41,134 bases of DNA from SAR202 cluster bacterium AD-804-J14_MRT_500m (GCA_009391275.1 VEXF01000014.1:1-41134), one strand, 5' to 3'. Numbered from the stretch's first letter, positions 8,711 to 17,529 are shown. The notes: a model not told the origin generated them from the sequence alone. Program-made: numbers and translations.

Positions 8711-9075
8711 GATAGATCCTGATTCTCCTTCGTACAGGGTATGATGTGATGCTTTTTGGGAATTGGAGTTCCAACCCACAGGTACCGTTCGTTCTGTTAG
8801 CTTCTAGATCCGTATGATATCTCTTCCACTACAAGAACCAATTCTTGATGTTTCCAGGTTTGCTTGTCAAGACTTATTGGCATCCGTGAATTAGGAAATA
8901 ATATCTGACCCATACGTTAATCAAGACATTAACGCTCATATATAAACATTATCATATCCCTTGGATACGCTACTTCCGTAACAGATATATCTACTGCTAA
9001 AACGATCTGATTTTTCTTGACAGTTCATGAATGAATTCTTACAATCGACTTGATATTACGATAACATACCTTCTG
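8711..9075. other. Divergent intergenic region between two glycan operons
   Basis: This gap of about 365 nt separates the leftward epimerase operon from the rightward radical-SAM operon. It holds a strong rightward promoter at 9017-9045 (listed separately). A possible leftward promoter has its TTGACA at 8865-8870 on the minus strand and AAGAAT after an 18-nt spacer (8841-8846), 4 of 6 at the -10. No gene is visible. Confidence 0.5.
9017..9045 (+). promoter_or_regulatory. Near-consensus sigma70 promoter
   Basis: A perfect -35 (TTGACA, 9017-9022), an exact 17-nt spacer and a 5-of-6 -10 (TACAAT, 9040-9045) predict transcription from about 9052. The first in-frame ATG of the downstream gene (9031) lies inside this promoter, so the functional start should be the ATG at 9076, leaving a leader of about 24 nt. 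Confidence 0.7.
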
Positions 9076-10272
9076 ATGACCGCCCCCTTACTAATAGATT
9101 ACGAAACTCTGGTACAAACCTACTTACAAAGACTGAATACGGTCTTACGGAGTTTTACCCCAGCAGCAGGACTCGAATTTATAGTGACTTGGGTTCCTGA
9201 TGATGATCACATAACAAGCATACTCAGTTTACTGGAATTAGCCAAAGATGAAGGGCCCAGTAAGATCACCGTGCACATCGGCACCACCACTCTTGAAACA
9301 CTCGATCTGCCAAGTTTAGAGGAAGCAGCTGGGAGATTCGCTTCCATCAAGACCGTTCTGCGTGATGATGGAGTTTACCTAGAAGCTGACTTCAAAAATT
9401 CGAAAGTAGCACGCAGAACCAAACCAAATTCAGGTATACGTTCTCAAAAATCTTCTCCCAAACCAGATCGAGTTTCCACGAAACGCTCAAGTGCAAAAAC
9501 TAAAAGCGAAGCTCCACGATCTCAAATCTCAGTAGCTGGTGGAACGGCTCACCCCGCATACGAGTCACAAATTCTTTCATCGTTAAAAGCGCAGAGCCAT
9601 GAGGGAGAGATAACGTCAGATACAGAACAAACCAAGGTGAAACATACCTACGACGGAGTCACTTTATCAGCGTTGATTAACCCAAAGGATCATATGGTAG
9701 ATAAAGTAACTTTCCAAGGGACGACTACAGGTATCCAAAAGAGTCTATTGGAAACACTATCATGTCTTATGGAAGGAAAACCAGTAGTTGAATGCGGCCA
9801 CCATGCGGTCATATACCTTGAACACGCAATGCGTGACCAGTCTATGGTCCGGCCAGTAGCAGGAATAGTAATGCCCAGTAACGCAGACCCTATGTTTCTC
9901 TTGCCGCTGAAATTGGTAGAAGGTCTTATATCAGCATATAGGACACAAGCGAATTACTGGGAGAACGAAAACTTTTACACGGCTCCTGCATCACCATGGT
10001 GGCGATCTCTTTCTAAAGCCACGAGAATTGAACAAGTCCAGAAGATGTTAAATGAACATCCAGCAGGGCGAAAACTCAAAGTCGTGCGTATGGAAGGACA
10101 ACAACGGGTTATCGTGGACTTCGGAGACGATCCGGATTACACTACCCTGCCTGGCCGACTTATGAAGTTGGAATCACACTTGCAAAACTCACTTGAGAAT
10201 ACAATCCAGTTGCACGCGGAACCCAGGGTGGATCAAAATAAACTGCGCAGACTCGCGGAGGTAGTTACTTAA
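9076..10272 (+). CDS. Unknown protein coupled to a radical-SAM enzyme
   Basis: I do not recognise a family for this 398-residue protein. It has an alpha/beta N-terminal part (about 1-115), a low-complexity basic Ser/Lys/Arg linker (about 120-165) and a conserved-looking C-terminal part. Two C-terminal segments recall NifU/IscU scaffolds in outline only. The first (DKVTFQGTTTGIQKSLLETL, followed by CLMEGKPVVECGHH) lacks the normal cysteine triad, having just two Cys. The second (LKVVRMEGQQRVIVDFGDD and LPGRLMKLESHL) lacks the NifU C-terminal Cys-x2-Cys. The start at 9076 is set by the promoter just upstream. The stop overlaps the radical-SAM start (TAATG), so the two proteins are probably made in fixed ratio and may work together. 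Confidence 0.75.
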   Translation: MTAPLLIDYETLVQTYLQRLNTVLRSFTPAAGLEFIVTWVPDDDHITSILSLLELAKDEGPSKITVHIGTTTLETLDLPSLEEAAGRFASIKTVLRDDGVYLEADFKNSKVARRTKPNSGIRSQKSSPKPDRVSTKRSSAKTKSEAPRSQISVAGGTAHPAYESQILSSLKAQSHEGEITSDTEQTKVKHTYDGVTLSALINPKDHMVDKVTFQGTTTGIQKSLLETLSCLMEGKPVVECGHHAVIYLEHAMRDQSMVRPVAGIVMPSNADPMFLLPLKLVEGLISAYRTQANYWENENFYTAPASPWWRSLSKATRIEQVQKMLNEHPAGRKLKVVRMEGQQRVIVDFGDDPDYTTLPGRLMKLESHLQNSLENTIQLHAEPRVDQNKLRRLAEVVT

Positions 10273-11426
10273 TGGCTATCCGACATGTGGATCATAGCAT
10301 GGTGAGTACGGCGGAAGACCATGCTGAAAGGTTGATACTTGATGGCACGAAGATAGGCTGGCACATGGACAGAGTGCAAGCCTGGGAGAGAGGGGAGCGA
10401 GTTGCGCCGATTACCATCGACATGGCCCTGACCCGAGCCTGTAACTACGCGTGTGGGTTCTGCTATGCCATGCTTCAGGAGAACGACAGACAGGCTATTT
10501 CGACAGATGTTATGTATCAGTTCCTAGAAGATTGCGCGGAGATAGGGGTTCGCGCTATAAGCTTGGTGTCAGATGGAGAAAGCACTTTATCTCCAGCATT
10601 TATGGCGACTATTAAACGCGGCCATGAATTAGGGATATCTATGGCCTCAGGAACCAATGCTTTCATATTTAACCGATCCAAGCTAGAACAAGTGCTTCCA
10701 TATCTCACATACCTTCGGGTTAATTTCAGCGCTGGAACTAGGGACAGATATGCCGAAATCATGGGAGTTAAACCGGAATGGTATGACAGGGTCGTACAAA
10801 ATATTAAAGATATGGTGGATATAAAACAACACGACAATCTTCCGGTAACCATTGGCATGCAGATGGTTCTAATGCCTCAGGATGGAGACCAAATCATGCC
10901 ATTTGCAGAACTCGGTAAAGAGATCCGACCGGATTATGCAATTATCAAACACTGCTCTGACGACGAAGACGGTAATCTAGGTGTGGATTATTCAAAATAT
11001 GAAGAGCTATACGATTTGTTACAGAAAGCCGAGGCCCTGTCGGACGACGAATATCAAGTGGTGGTCAAGTGGTCTAAGATTCAAGCTAAAGGAACTCGCA
11101 GCTACCAACGCTGCTACGGACCTCCTTTCTTACTCCAGATCTCAGGATCCGGCTTAGTCGCACCCTGTGGAATGCTTTTCAATGAGCGCTATAACAAATT
11201 CCACATCGGGAACATTGCTCAACAAAGATTCAAGGATATCTGGGCTAGCGATAGGTATTGGGAAGTAATGAACTTTTTGGCATCGCCGAGCTTTAATGCC
11301 CAAAAAATGTGCGGAACGCTTTGTCTACAGCACAAGGTAAACGAGTATTTAGACGATTTTAAAAAAGGCCAAGTAGAATTGGCCGTACCGGCGGGTCCCC
11401 GGCCTCAACACATCAATTTTATTTAA
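10272..11426 (+). CDS. Radical SAM protein with SPASM/twitch-like C-terminus
   Basis: This is a 384-residue radical-SAM enzyme. The [4Fe-4S] motif Cys57-x3-Cys61-x2-Cys64 (ACNYACGFCYA) binds the cluster that cleaves S-adenosylmethionine. VSDGESTLSP (about 99-108) stands at the Gly-Glu position that contacts SAM. Four further cysteines, Cys281 (RCYGPPF), Cys299 (APCGM), Cys347 and Cys351 (MCGTLC), are placed like ligands of an auxiliary cluster of the SPASM/twitch type. Such enzymes modify peptides or sugars. GGAGG lies 10 nt before the ATG, inside the end of the preceding gene, with TAATG stop-start overlap. A glycosyltransferase follows, so a sugar or lipid-linked glycan substrate is plausible; a peptide substrate cannot be excluded. 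Confidence 0.88.
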   Translation: MAIRHVDHSMVSTAEDHAERLILDGTKIGWHMDRVQAWERGERVAPITIDMALTRACNYACGFCYAMLQENDRQAISTDVMYQFLEDCAEIGVRAISLVSDGESTLSPAFMATIKRGHELGISMASGTNAFIFNRSKLEQVLPYLTYLRVNFSAGTRDRYAEIMGVKPEWYDRVVQNIKDMVDIKQHDNLPVTIGMQMVLMPQDGDQIMPFAELGKEIRPDYAIIKHCSDDEDGNLGVDYSKYEELYDLLQKAEALSDDEYQVVVKWSKIQAKGTRSYQRCYGPPFLLQISGSGLVAPCGMLFNERYNKFHIGNIAQQRFKDIWASDRYWEVMNFLASPSFNAQKMCGTLCLQHKVNEYLDDFKKGQVELAVPAGPRPQHINFI

Positions 11427-11449
11427 GATAAAACCACTGTAGATGTTGA

Positions 11450-11499
11450 GAAAGGCGGATTAAAACAAAACGCCACTCGATATAGATGGATCCGCTTTC
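11450..11499 (+). other. Long-range inverted repeat (hairpin) before glycosyltransferase
   Basis: GAAAGGCGGAT (11450-11460) can pair with ATCCGCTTTC (11490-11499), giving a 10-bp stem with one bulged G and a 29-nt loop. No T-tract follows, so it does not look like a standard terminator. It may shape the leader of the glycosyltransferase gene starting at 11540. Confidence 0.3.
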
Positions 11500-11539
11500 C
11501 ACGCCAAATCACATGAACATCGGATGATTTAATACCGCC

Positions 11540-12250
11540 ATGCCCTCTTCTCTCACCGTTATTGTTCCCGCTTACAATGAGGAAATAAATCTCGCTGGAG
11601 CTGTCGAGACGGTTCAAGGTGCCACCGCAAACAGAGTTACTTCGCTGCAGGTGATAATCGTAGATGATGGAAGCACTGATAGCACGGGCGCCATTGCAGA
11701 TGAAATCGCCTTACATGACGTGCGGATCAAAGTCGTGCACAACGGTATCAATAAAGGCCTAGGCTACAGCTATAGGCGGGGTCTCGAAATAGCGTCTGAA
11801 GACTACGTGATAATGATACCTGGGGACAACGAGAATTCCACTGTCTCAATTAGTCCGATCGTGGATCAGTTAGGAGAAGCGGATATCATTGTCCCATATG
11901 TATTAAACCCCGAAGTCAGACCCATGACGCGTAGATTGTTATCGAAAGCGTTTGTTGCAACGATCAACATTTTGTGCGGACTCAGCCTTCAGTACTTCAA
12001 CGGGACTTGCGCAATCAGACGCAATGCTATACAAGCAATCAACCTTGACACTCATGGTTTTGCCTATATGGCTGCTACGTTAGTTCGCCTTTTAAAACTT
12101 GGGTACACTTACCAAGAAGTAGGGATAGAATTAGACAAACCTAAGGGTGGTTCAAGTAAAGCTTTCATGCCTAGGAACATTGCGCAAGTACTGCGCACAG
12201 TGTTTGCGCTTTTCTGGGAAGTACGAGTGACTCGGACTCGCCAAATCTAG
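11540..12250 (+). CDS. Family 2 glycosyltransferase (DPM1/polyprenol-phosphate mannosyltransferase-like)
   Basis: This is a 236-residue GT-A fold glycosyltransferase. The N-terminus LTVIVPAYNEEINL, the IIVDDGSTDSTG motif (Asp42-Asp43, nucleotide and metal binding) and PGDNENS (equivalent to the Asp-x-Asp acceptor/metal region) are typical. The length matches single-domain dolichol/undecaprenyl-phosphate sugar transferases (DPM1-like). There is no clear C-terminal transmembrane pair, but LLSKAFVATINILCGLSLQY is an amphipathic segment often seen in this group. It probably moves a sugar from an NDP-donor onto a polyprenyl phosphate at the inner face of the membrane. The ribosome-binding site is weak. 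Confidence 0.88.
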   Translation: MPSSLTVIVPAYNEEINLAGAVETVQGATANRVTSLQVIIVDDGSTDSTGAIADEIALHDVRIKVVHNGINKGLGYSYRRGLEIASEDYVIMIPGDNENSTVSISPIVDQLGEADIIVPYVLNPEVRPMTRRLLSKAFVATINILCGLSLQYFNGTCAIRRNAIQAINLDTHGFAYMAATLVRLLKLGYTYQEVGIELDKPKGGSSKAFMPRNIAQVLRTVFALFWEVRVTRTRQI

Positions 12251-12334
12251 AAATAATCCGGCGCAGCTTGATCGAGTTTTTGAACATTCTGGAAGGTCAT
12301 AGCTTACCAATTTAAATGTCCGATAAACCACCGC

Positions 12335-12352
12335 CGAACCCCAACCGGTTCG
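12335..12352 (+). terminator. Possible weak terminator after the glycosyltransferase
   Basis: CGAACC-CCAACC-GGTTCG forms a 6-bp stem with a 6-nt loop, followed after 6 nt (GC-rich) by TTTT. This is a weak match to an intrinsic terminator. Confidence 0.2.
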
Positions 12353-12472
12353 CCGCCGTTTTGATGGGATGATCTTCCAGTGTTTACAAGCATATATGGG
12401 AATGCCAAAACCGGAACCTGGGAATCATGAGGTCTACTAGCTACATCCACATGGCGTGCTCCAACTAACCTA

Positions 12473-13441
12473 ATGACCGCTATTAACCCTCTGGTTTTGA
12501 TATTAGATTTAGGAGGGACCAACTATCGTATTTGTCTGGTACAACAAGACGGAACAATAGTACGAAAATCTCAATACTTGTCCTTAATGGATAGGGGCCG
12601 CGATCAGGTTTTGAAAGAAGTTATAGACCGGCTCGAAAGTACTATGCATCAGGCAAAAGGCACCACCATAATCGGGTTAGGGGTTTCTGTTCCAGGCCCG
12701 GTCGATATCTGCGGGCTCACATTATTATCGCTGCCTGGGCGTCCAGAGTGGAATAAAACCCACATGAACAGATTACTGAGTAAAACCTTTGATTTCCCAA
12801 TCTTTATCGGTAACGATGCTAATTTAGGCGTTCTGGGAGAACATCGATATGGTGCGGGACAAGGAATCAAGAATATGGTCTACGTCACCGTTAGTACGGG
12901 AATAGGCGGCGGTGTATTGATAAATGGATCTGTTTTCCATGGCACCACTGGGCTGTCTGGAGAAATAGGTCATATGACTGTCGCGCCAGATGGACCACGA
13001 TGTCGCTGTGGCAATTTTGGATGCCTGCAAGCTCTCTCGTCAGGTCCAGCCATCGCATCCGCCGCAGTGTTAAGGATACTGAATGACGAAAAGAGCATCA
13101 TCAGTCAATTGGTCGACGGGCAACTAGATCAAATATCAAGCGAAACCGTAGCTGATGCTGCTAGAAAAGGCGACCAAATGGCTATCGAGGTACTAGATAA
13201 AGCTGGTCGGCATCTTGGCCAAGCTTTGGTCAATATAGCACACTTATTAAATCCTCAGCGCATCATCCTAGGTGGGGGCGTACTTAAAGCAGGTTCGTTC
13301 ATCATGGGAGCTGTAATGAAGGAAATTGACCAGAGAACGATGATCGAATTGAATGGCAGCTTCGAAGTAGTATTGGCAGGTCTCGGTGACAATGCGCCCA
13401 TCCTGGGGGCGTTAACGCTTGTGACTGATGGAGTTCAGTAG
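12473..13441 (+). CDS. ROK-family sugar kinase
   Basis: This 322-residue ROK (repressor/ORF/kinase) protein has no N-terminal DNA-binding domain, so it is a kinase and not a repressor. Features are the ATP phosphate loop ILDLGGTNYRI (Asp12), the catalytic Asp115 in GNDANLGVLGEH, STGIGGGVLINGS, Glu164-x2-His167 (GEIGHM) and a zinc site Cys177-x-Cys179-x4-Cys184. The residue after the zinc-site CysLeu is Gln186, where most ROK kinases have Glu. The likely substrate is a hexose or N-acetylated hexosamine such as glucose or ManNAc, which would feed precursor sugars to the neighbouring glycan genes. It stands alone, with 222 nt before it and 285 nt after it. The ribosome-binding site is weak. Confidence 0.88.
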   Translation: MTAINPLVLILDLGGTNYRICLVQQDGTIVRKSQYLSLMDRGRDQVLKEVIDRLESTMHQAKGTTIIGLGVSVPGPVDICGLTLLSLPGRPEWNKTHMNRLLSKTFDFPIFIGNDANLGVLGEHRYGAGQGIKNMVYVTVSTGIGGGVLINGSVFHGTTGLSGEIGHMTVAPDGPRCRCGNFGCLQALSSGPAIASAAVLRILNDEKSIISQLVDGQLDQISSETVADAARKGDQMAIEVLDKAGRHLGQALVNIAHLLNPQRIILGGGVLKAGSFIMGAVMKEIDQRTMIELNGSFEVVLAGLGDNAPILGALTLVTDGVQ

Positions 13442-13507
13442 CATCACAATCCACAACCGGTCGGTAATCGATAAAAACAATTATCAAAGCAGACACCAAT
13501 GTTACTA

Positions 13508-13530
13508 TGACCTGCCTAGCAGGTTATAAT
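13508..13530 (+). promoter_or_regulatory. Hairpin abutting a consensus -10 box
   Basis: TGACCTGC-CTA-GCAGGTTA (13508-13526) is an 8-bp inverted repeat with one G-U pair. It overlaps a perfect TATAAT at 13525-13530, whose -35 (TTACTA, 13502-13507) is poor. This could be an operator-controlled promoter for the epimerase at 13727. No terminator T-tract is present. Confidence 0.3.
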
Positions 13531-13726
13531 TCGCTATGTTATGATCGAAACCCTGCCAATTCAATGATTGTGTAGATAATACGCGATCATCCAAGAAACT
13601 TATATTTGTCAATACATTGCATTGTGACCACCAACCAACGGAACCAACCATGATTCATAAAGGGGGCGTGTCGCTGATTCAACATTTATCCATAACAGTG
13701 GCGCATTCCATCAACAGAGTCCCAGC

Positions 13727-14722
13727 ATGAGGAGCGTCGTAACCGGAGGAGCAGGCTTCATTGGAAGCCACGTCGTGGATCGTCTACTGAGTGAAGGTCA
13801 CGAAGTAGTAGTTCTGGATAACCTAGTTACTGGTAGAACCGCTAATTTAGCTGAACATTCAAAGAATCCGAAACTAACACTCTGCCAGACAGATATATCC
13901 AATCTTGAAGACGTCAAAGCCATCATGGACGGAGTAGACTGGGTTTTTCACCTAGCTGGCCGGGCAGACGTCGTACCATCAATAGAACACCCTTTAGATT
14001 ATCACCGGTCTAACGTTGACGGAACAATCAACGTTCTTGAGGCTGCCAGATTGGCTGATGTGAGGCGTTTTATCTACACCGCTTCCAGTTCATGTTATGG
14101 CATACCAGACTTAGTCCCAACACCAGAAACTGCTGAAATCCGTCCTCAGTATCCCTACGCGTTGACCAAGTCTCTGGGGGAACAATACGCTCTCCATTGG
14201 AATCAGATCTATAAACTGCCAGTCGTATCAATGCGGCTATTCAACGTTTATGGACCACGGTCTCGAACATCTGGAGTTTACGGCGCAGTTTTTGGAGTGT
14301 TTTTAGCACAAAAACTCAACAACCTCCCATTTACCGTAGTTGGGGACGGCACTCAATCAAGAGATTTCACCTTCGTCTCCGACGTAGTAGAAGCGCTAAT
14401 ACTAGCGGCCAAAAGCACCTTGGAAAACGAGGTTTTGAACGTAGGACAAGGTAGCCCATCAACGATTAACCATCTGGTAGAACTGCTTCAAGGGAAAGTC
14501 GTGTACGTCCCCAAACGCCCGGGAGAACCCGATACTACCCATGCTGATGTGTCTAAGATTAAAAGAACATTGGGATGGGAACCAAAAGTGTCGTTTGAAG
14601 ATGGAGTCCGGGTAATGATGTCCAACATAGAAAACTGGCGGGAGGCGCCAATATGGACACCAGAAACAATAGCAACGGCCACCCGGGAGTGGTTCAAACA
14701 ATTAGGACCGGCAGGCAACTAA
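13727..14722 (+). CDS. NAD-dependent NDP-sugar epimerase (GalE-like extended SDR)
   Basis: This 331-residue extended SDR belongs to the UDP-glucose 4-epimerase group. The Rossmann motif GGAGFIG lies at residues 7-13, the Ser region is TASSSCYG and the catalytic pair Tyr144-x3-Lys148 is in YPYALTKSLGEQY. NVYGPRS and VGDGTQSRDFTFVSDV are sugar-binding segments typical of UDP-sugar or dTDP-sugar epimerases. The length is normal. It is followed after 75 nt by the HldE-like fusion, and together they probably supply activated sugars for the surface glycan. Whether it makes UDP-galactose, UDP-GalNAc or a heptose epimer cannot be decided. There is no strong ribosome-binding site. Confidence 0.9.
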   Translation: MRSVVTGGAGFIGSHVVDRLLSEGHEVVVLDNLVTGRTANLAEHSKNPKLTLCQTDISNLEDVKAIMDGVDWVFHLAGRADVVPSIEHPLDYHRSNVDGTINVLEAARLADVRRFIYTASSSCYGIPDLVPTPETAEIRPQYPYALTKSLGEQYALHWNQIYKLPVVSMRLFNVYGPRSRTSGVYGAVFGVFLAQKLNNLPFTVVGDGTQSRDFTFVSDVVEALILAAKSTLENEVLNVGQGSPSTINHLVELLQGKVVYVPKRPGEPDTTHADVSKIKRTLGWEPKVSFEDGVRVMMSNIENWREAPIWTPETIATATREWFKQLGPAGN

Positions 14723-14797
14723 AATAACTTCGATGTAACATCTGAACATCGCCACGTAATAACAAAGAATAAATATAGAACGACGAGTGTAAATCAT

Positions 14798-16333
14798 ATG
14801 GGCGTAGTTGGAATCGAGAAAAAAATTCTTACGCTGGATGAACTAGCAAAAGTCATCCAGGACCTCAAATCAAAAGGTAAGACTGTCGTCCAGTGCCACG
14901 GCGTATTTGACCTTTTACATCCTGGCCACATACGGCATTTTGTTGCAGCCCACGAACAAGGAGATATATTAGTGGCGACTGTGACACAAGACGAACATGT
15001 CGGCAAAGGACCTGGCCGCCCAGTCTTCGACCAGAGGCTACGAGCAGAAAGCATAGCAGCGTTAGAACCAGTAGATTATGTCGCTATCAACAAATGGCCG
15101 GACGCAGCAAACACAATTCGATTACTTAAACCCGATATTTATGTGAAGGGGAGTGACTACCAAGATCCGGATCAGGATCTCACCGGCATGATCAGACCTG
15201 AAGAAGAAGCAGTGAACAGTGTGGGGGGTGTCATCCGATTCACGGACGAGATACGATTTAGCTCAACGAATCTGATCAACACTCATTTTGACGTGTTTTC
15301 AGAAGAAGCTGTGGCTTTCTTGAAGTCATTCCGAAGCAAGTGGAGTGCTGTAGAAATCATCGATCGCCTTAAAGCGTTAACTCAATTAAAGGTACTTGTG
15401 ATTGGCGACACTATTATTGATGAATATCATTATTGTCGAGCGATGGGTAAATCGCTTAAAGAAAATGTAATAACAACGAAATACATCGGCGATGAGACGA
15501 TGGCAGGGGGAGTATTAGCAGTTGCTAATCATTTGGCGGGATTCTGTGGACAAGTGGATCTCGTGACATCACTAGGCCGGCAAGACTCCCGTGAAGATTT
15601 CATACGGAGCAATTTGAAACAGAATGTACAGCCGTATTTTATTTACCGGAACGATGCACCGACCACTGTAAAGCGTAGGTTCGTGGATGTTGATTTCTTT
15701 TCCAAGATGTTCGAAATCTGTTTTCTAGACGATGGAAATCTGCCTGACTCGGCAGAAACAGAAATGTGCCGTTACATAGATGGAATATCGCAGAATTACG
15801 ACGTAGTCTTGGCTGCAGATTTTGGTCATGGCGCTATTGGCCAGAAGTTAATTGATACCATTACGAGCAGCTCAAATTTTCTTTCTGTCATGACTCAAAC
15901 GAATAGTGCTAATGCAGGCTTCAATCTGGTTACTAAATATCCGAGAGCGAATTATGTATGTGTCAATGGCCCCGAGCTTCGATTGGCTAGTGGTAATAAA
16001 TTCGGAGATTTAGAACAAATAGCTGGGGATATCTCCAACCGATTGGGCTGCCAATCTATGGTGGTTACCTTAGGACACCAAGGACTTATGGTCGTGACAC
16101 CGGGTTCAGAGCCGTTCCATATACCCGTCTTCTCCCAGGAGGTTAAAGACAGAGTAGGAGCAGGAGACTCAGTATTTGCCATGACGTCCGCATGTGTGGC
16201 AGCAGGTCTGCCGAACGAATTGGTCGGGTTTGTTGGAAATGCTGTAGGATCACTAGCGGTTCGGATCGTAGGAAACAAAAGCTATGTGGAACCCGCACCA
16301 TTGTACAAATACATCACCACGCTATTATCCTAA
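14798..16333 (+). CDS. Fused cytidylyltransferase-PfkB kinase (HldE-like, reversed domain order)
   Basis: This 511-residue protein joins two enzyme domains. Residues about 1-180 are an RfaE2/TagD-type nucleotidyltransferase: HGVFDLLHPGH with the His41-x2-His44 signature, VGKGPGRP and LKPDIYVKGSDY. Residues about 190-511 are a PfkB/ribokinase-type sugar kinase: VIGDTIIDEYHYC, the substrate segment YIGDETMAGGVLAVANHLAG, and the catalytic DRVGAGDSVFA with Asp457. E. coli HldE has the same activities with the kinase first, so the order here is reversed. The likely reactions are phosphorylation of a heptose or related sugar phosphate and NDP activation. The kinase domain is divergent, so another sugar is possible. 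A GmhB-like phosphatase lies 4 kb downstream; no GmhA or HldD is in the window. Confidence 0.85.
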   Translation: MGVVGIEKKILTLDELAKVIQDLKSKGKTVVQCHGVFDLLHPGHIRHFVAAHEQGDILVATVTQDEHVGKGPGRPVFDQRLRAESIAALEPVDYVAINKWPDAANTIRLLKPDIYVKGSDYQDPDQDLTGMIRPEEEAVNSVGGVIRFTDEIRFSSTNLINTHFDVFSEEAVAFLKSFRSKWSAVEIIDRLKALTQLKVLVIGDTIIDEYHYCRAMGKSLKENVITTKYIGDETMAGGVLAVANHLAGFCGQVDLVTSLGRQDSREDFIRSNLKQNVQPYFIYRNDAPTTVKRRFVDVDFFSKMFEICFLDDGNLPDSAETEMCRYIDGISQNYDVVLAADFGHGAIGQKLIDTITSSSNFLSVMTQTNSANAGFNLVTKYPRANYVCVNGPELRLASGNKFGDLEQIAGDISNRLGCQSMVVTLGHQGLMVVTPGSEPFHIPVFSQEVKDRVGAGDSVFAMTSACVAAGLPNELVGFVGNAVGSLAVRIVGNKSYVEPAPLYKYITTLLS

Positions 16334-16372
16334 TTTCGACGAGAATCGGGTACGTCTGAAGGGAGTCATTAG

Positions 16373-17134
16373 ATGCCAATCTCAAACGACGGTATCGATC
16401 ATGAACTGCAATATATTTCAAAGCCGTCTGAGCGCAATCATATCTTAAAGCTATTCACCGACTCCGATCCTCTAATGCAAGAAATAGCTCACAACCTAAT
16501 TCTCGGCCACAATATAGACGTGGACCGACTTACCCAGCAGGCTCTCCACAATGGATTCGACGCCAATACCATACTAGACGACGGCCTAGTTGCAGGTATG
16601 GCAATCGTAGGGATCAAATTCAGGGACAATATTATATTTGTCCCGGAGGTTTTAGTAGCTGCCCGGGCTATGAAAGCTGGCATGGCCCATATTGAACCTA
16701 TCCTTTCAGCTGCCGGGATTGAACCAGTAGGTACAGTAGTAATGGGAACCGTAAAGGGAGATCTCCACGATATAGGTAAAAATCTTTGCATAATGATGCT
16801 GCGTGGATCGGGATTTACTGTTCATGATCTGGGAGTCGATACGAAGCCCGAAGAATTTATTGACGCAGTATTAGAACATGGGGCGCAAGTCCTAGGAATG
16901 TCTGCCCTTCTAACTACCACCATGCCCAACATGGGTAAGACTATCGACGCATTTGAAGAATCCGGACTACGGGAAGAAGTCAAGATTATGGTAGGAGGAG
17001 CCCCTCTTAGTCAGGGGTTCGCCGATGAAATGGGTGCAGACGGATACGGCAAGGATGCTATGGACTGCGTTGCTCTTGCGCGGCGATTGATCAATGTAGA
17101 AGATGCACAAGAGACTATGGCCAGCGGAACGTGA
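16373..17134 (+). CDS. Methyltransferase corrinoid protein (MtaC/MtbC-like, B12-binding)
   Basis: This 253-residue corrinoid carrier has the two classic domains. Residues about 25-115 are the helical cap domain (PLMQEIAHNLILG, then VLVAARAMKAGM). Residues about 118-245 are the cobalamin-binding Rossmann-like domain, with the His-on motif Asp130-x-His132-x2-Gly135 in KGDLHDIGKN and the later VMVGGAPL and GADGYG segments. Such proteins carry a methyl group on cobalt between a substrate-specific methyltransferase and an acceptor. GGGAG lies 7 nt before the ATG. No substrate methyltransferase (MtaB, MtbB or MttB type) is adjacent. The next gene is a RACo-like activator, which fits re-reduction of inactive Co(II). 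Its presence inside a sugar region is unexplained. Confidence 0.9.
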   Translation: MPISNDGIDHELQYISKPSERNHILKLFTDSDPLMQEIAHNLILGHNIDVDRLTQQALHNGFDANTILDDGLVAGMAIVGIKFRDNIIFVPEVLVAARAMKAGMAHIEPILSAAGIEPVGTVVMGTVKGDLHDIGKNLCIMMLRGSGFTVHDLGVDTKPEEFIDAVLEHGAQVLGMSALLTTTMPNMGKTIDAFEESGLREEVKIMVGGAPLSQGFADEMGADGYGKDAMDCVALARRLINVEDAQETMASGT

Positions 17135-17529
17135 TCGCAACTCCAAAATGAACGATAATGTGGACAAGACACGTTATTATTCTAGCATCATACGCCTCCA
17201 ACGTATCTTCCATGACATCTCCAGAACGGCGAATGAGGTCTCATCAAGGCGCTGCCCATATAAAAACTCGATGGACCAATGCAGTGCTGCATTCAAATGC
17301 CGAAATCAGGCCAAGAATCTCGAATCTTACCCGATCTTCATCTGTACTGGCAGCGATGATCTCAACTATAGATCAGCGTGGGAATAATGATTCGTTTGCG
17401 GATTTCGCAACCATTGTGATAACCATCTGATCTACAACGTATCTTTTACAAGTATATCTACACACTAGTTCCCCAATTTTTTTAGAGGAATTGTGTAATC
17501 GTAACAGAACACAGTGTTACAATTGTCGC
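17135..17529. other. Gap between corrinoid protein and activator
   Basis: The stretch of about 350-395 nt contains no convincing gene. The open frames are short, have no ribosome-binding site and show no recognisable motif. There is a 5-bp hairpin (TTGCG-GATTT-CGCAA, about 17396-17410) and an AGAGGA purine box at 17484-17489 that lies too close to the TTG at 17491 for a normal start. Confidence 0.4.

Noticed and set aside
17158..17430. 90-codon open frame between the corrinoid protein and its activator
   Set aside because: Low-complexity, no recognisable motif, no ribosome-binding site, and overlapped by other random frames.
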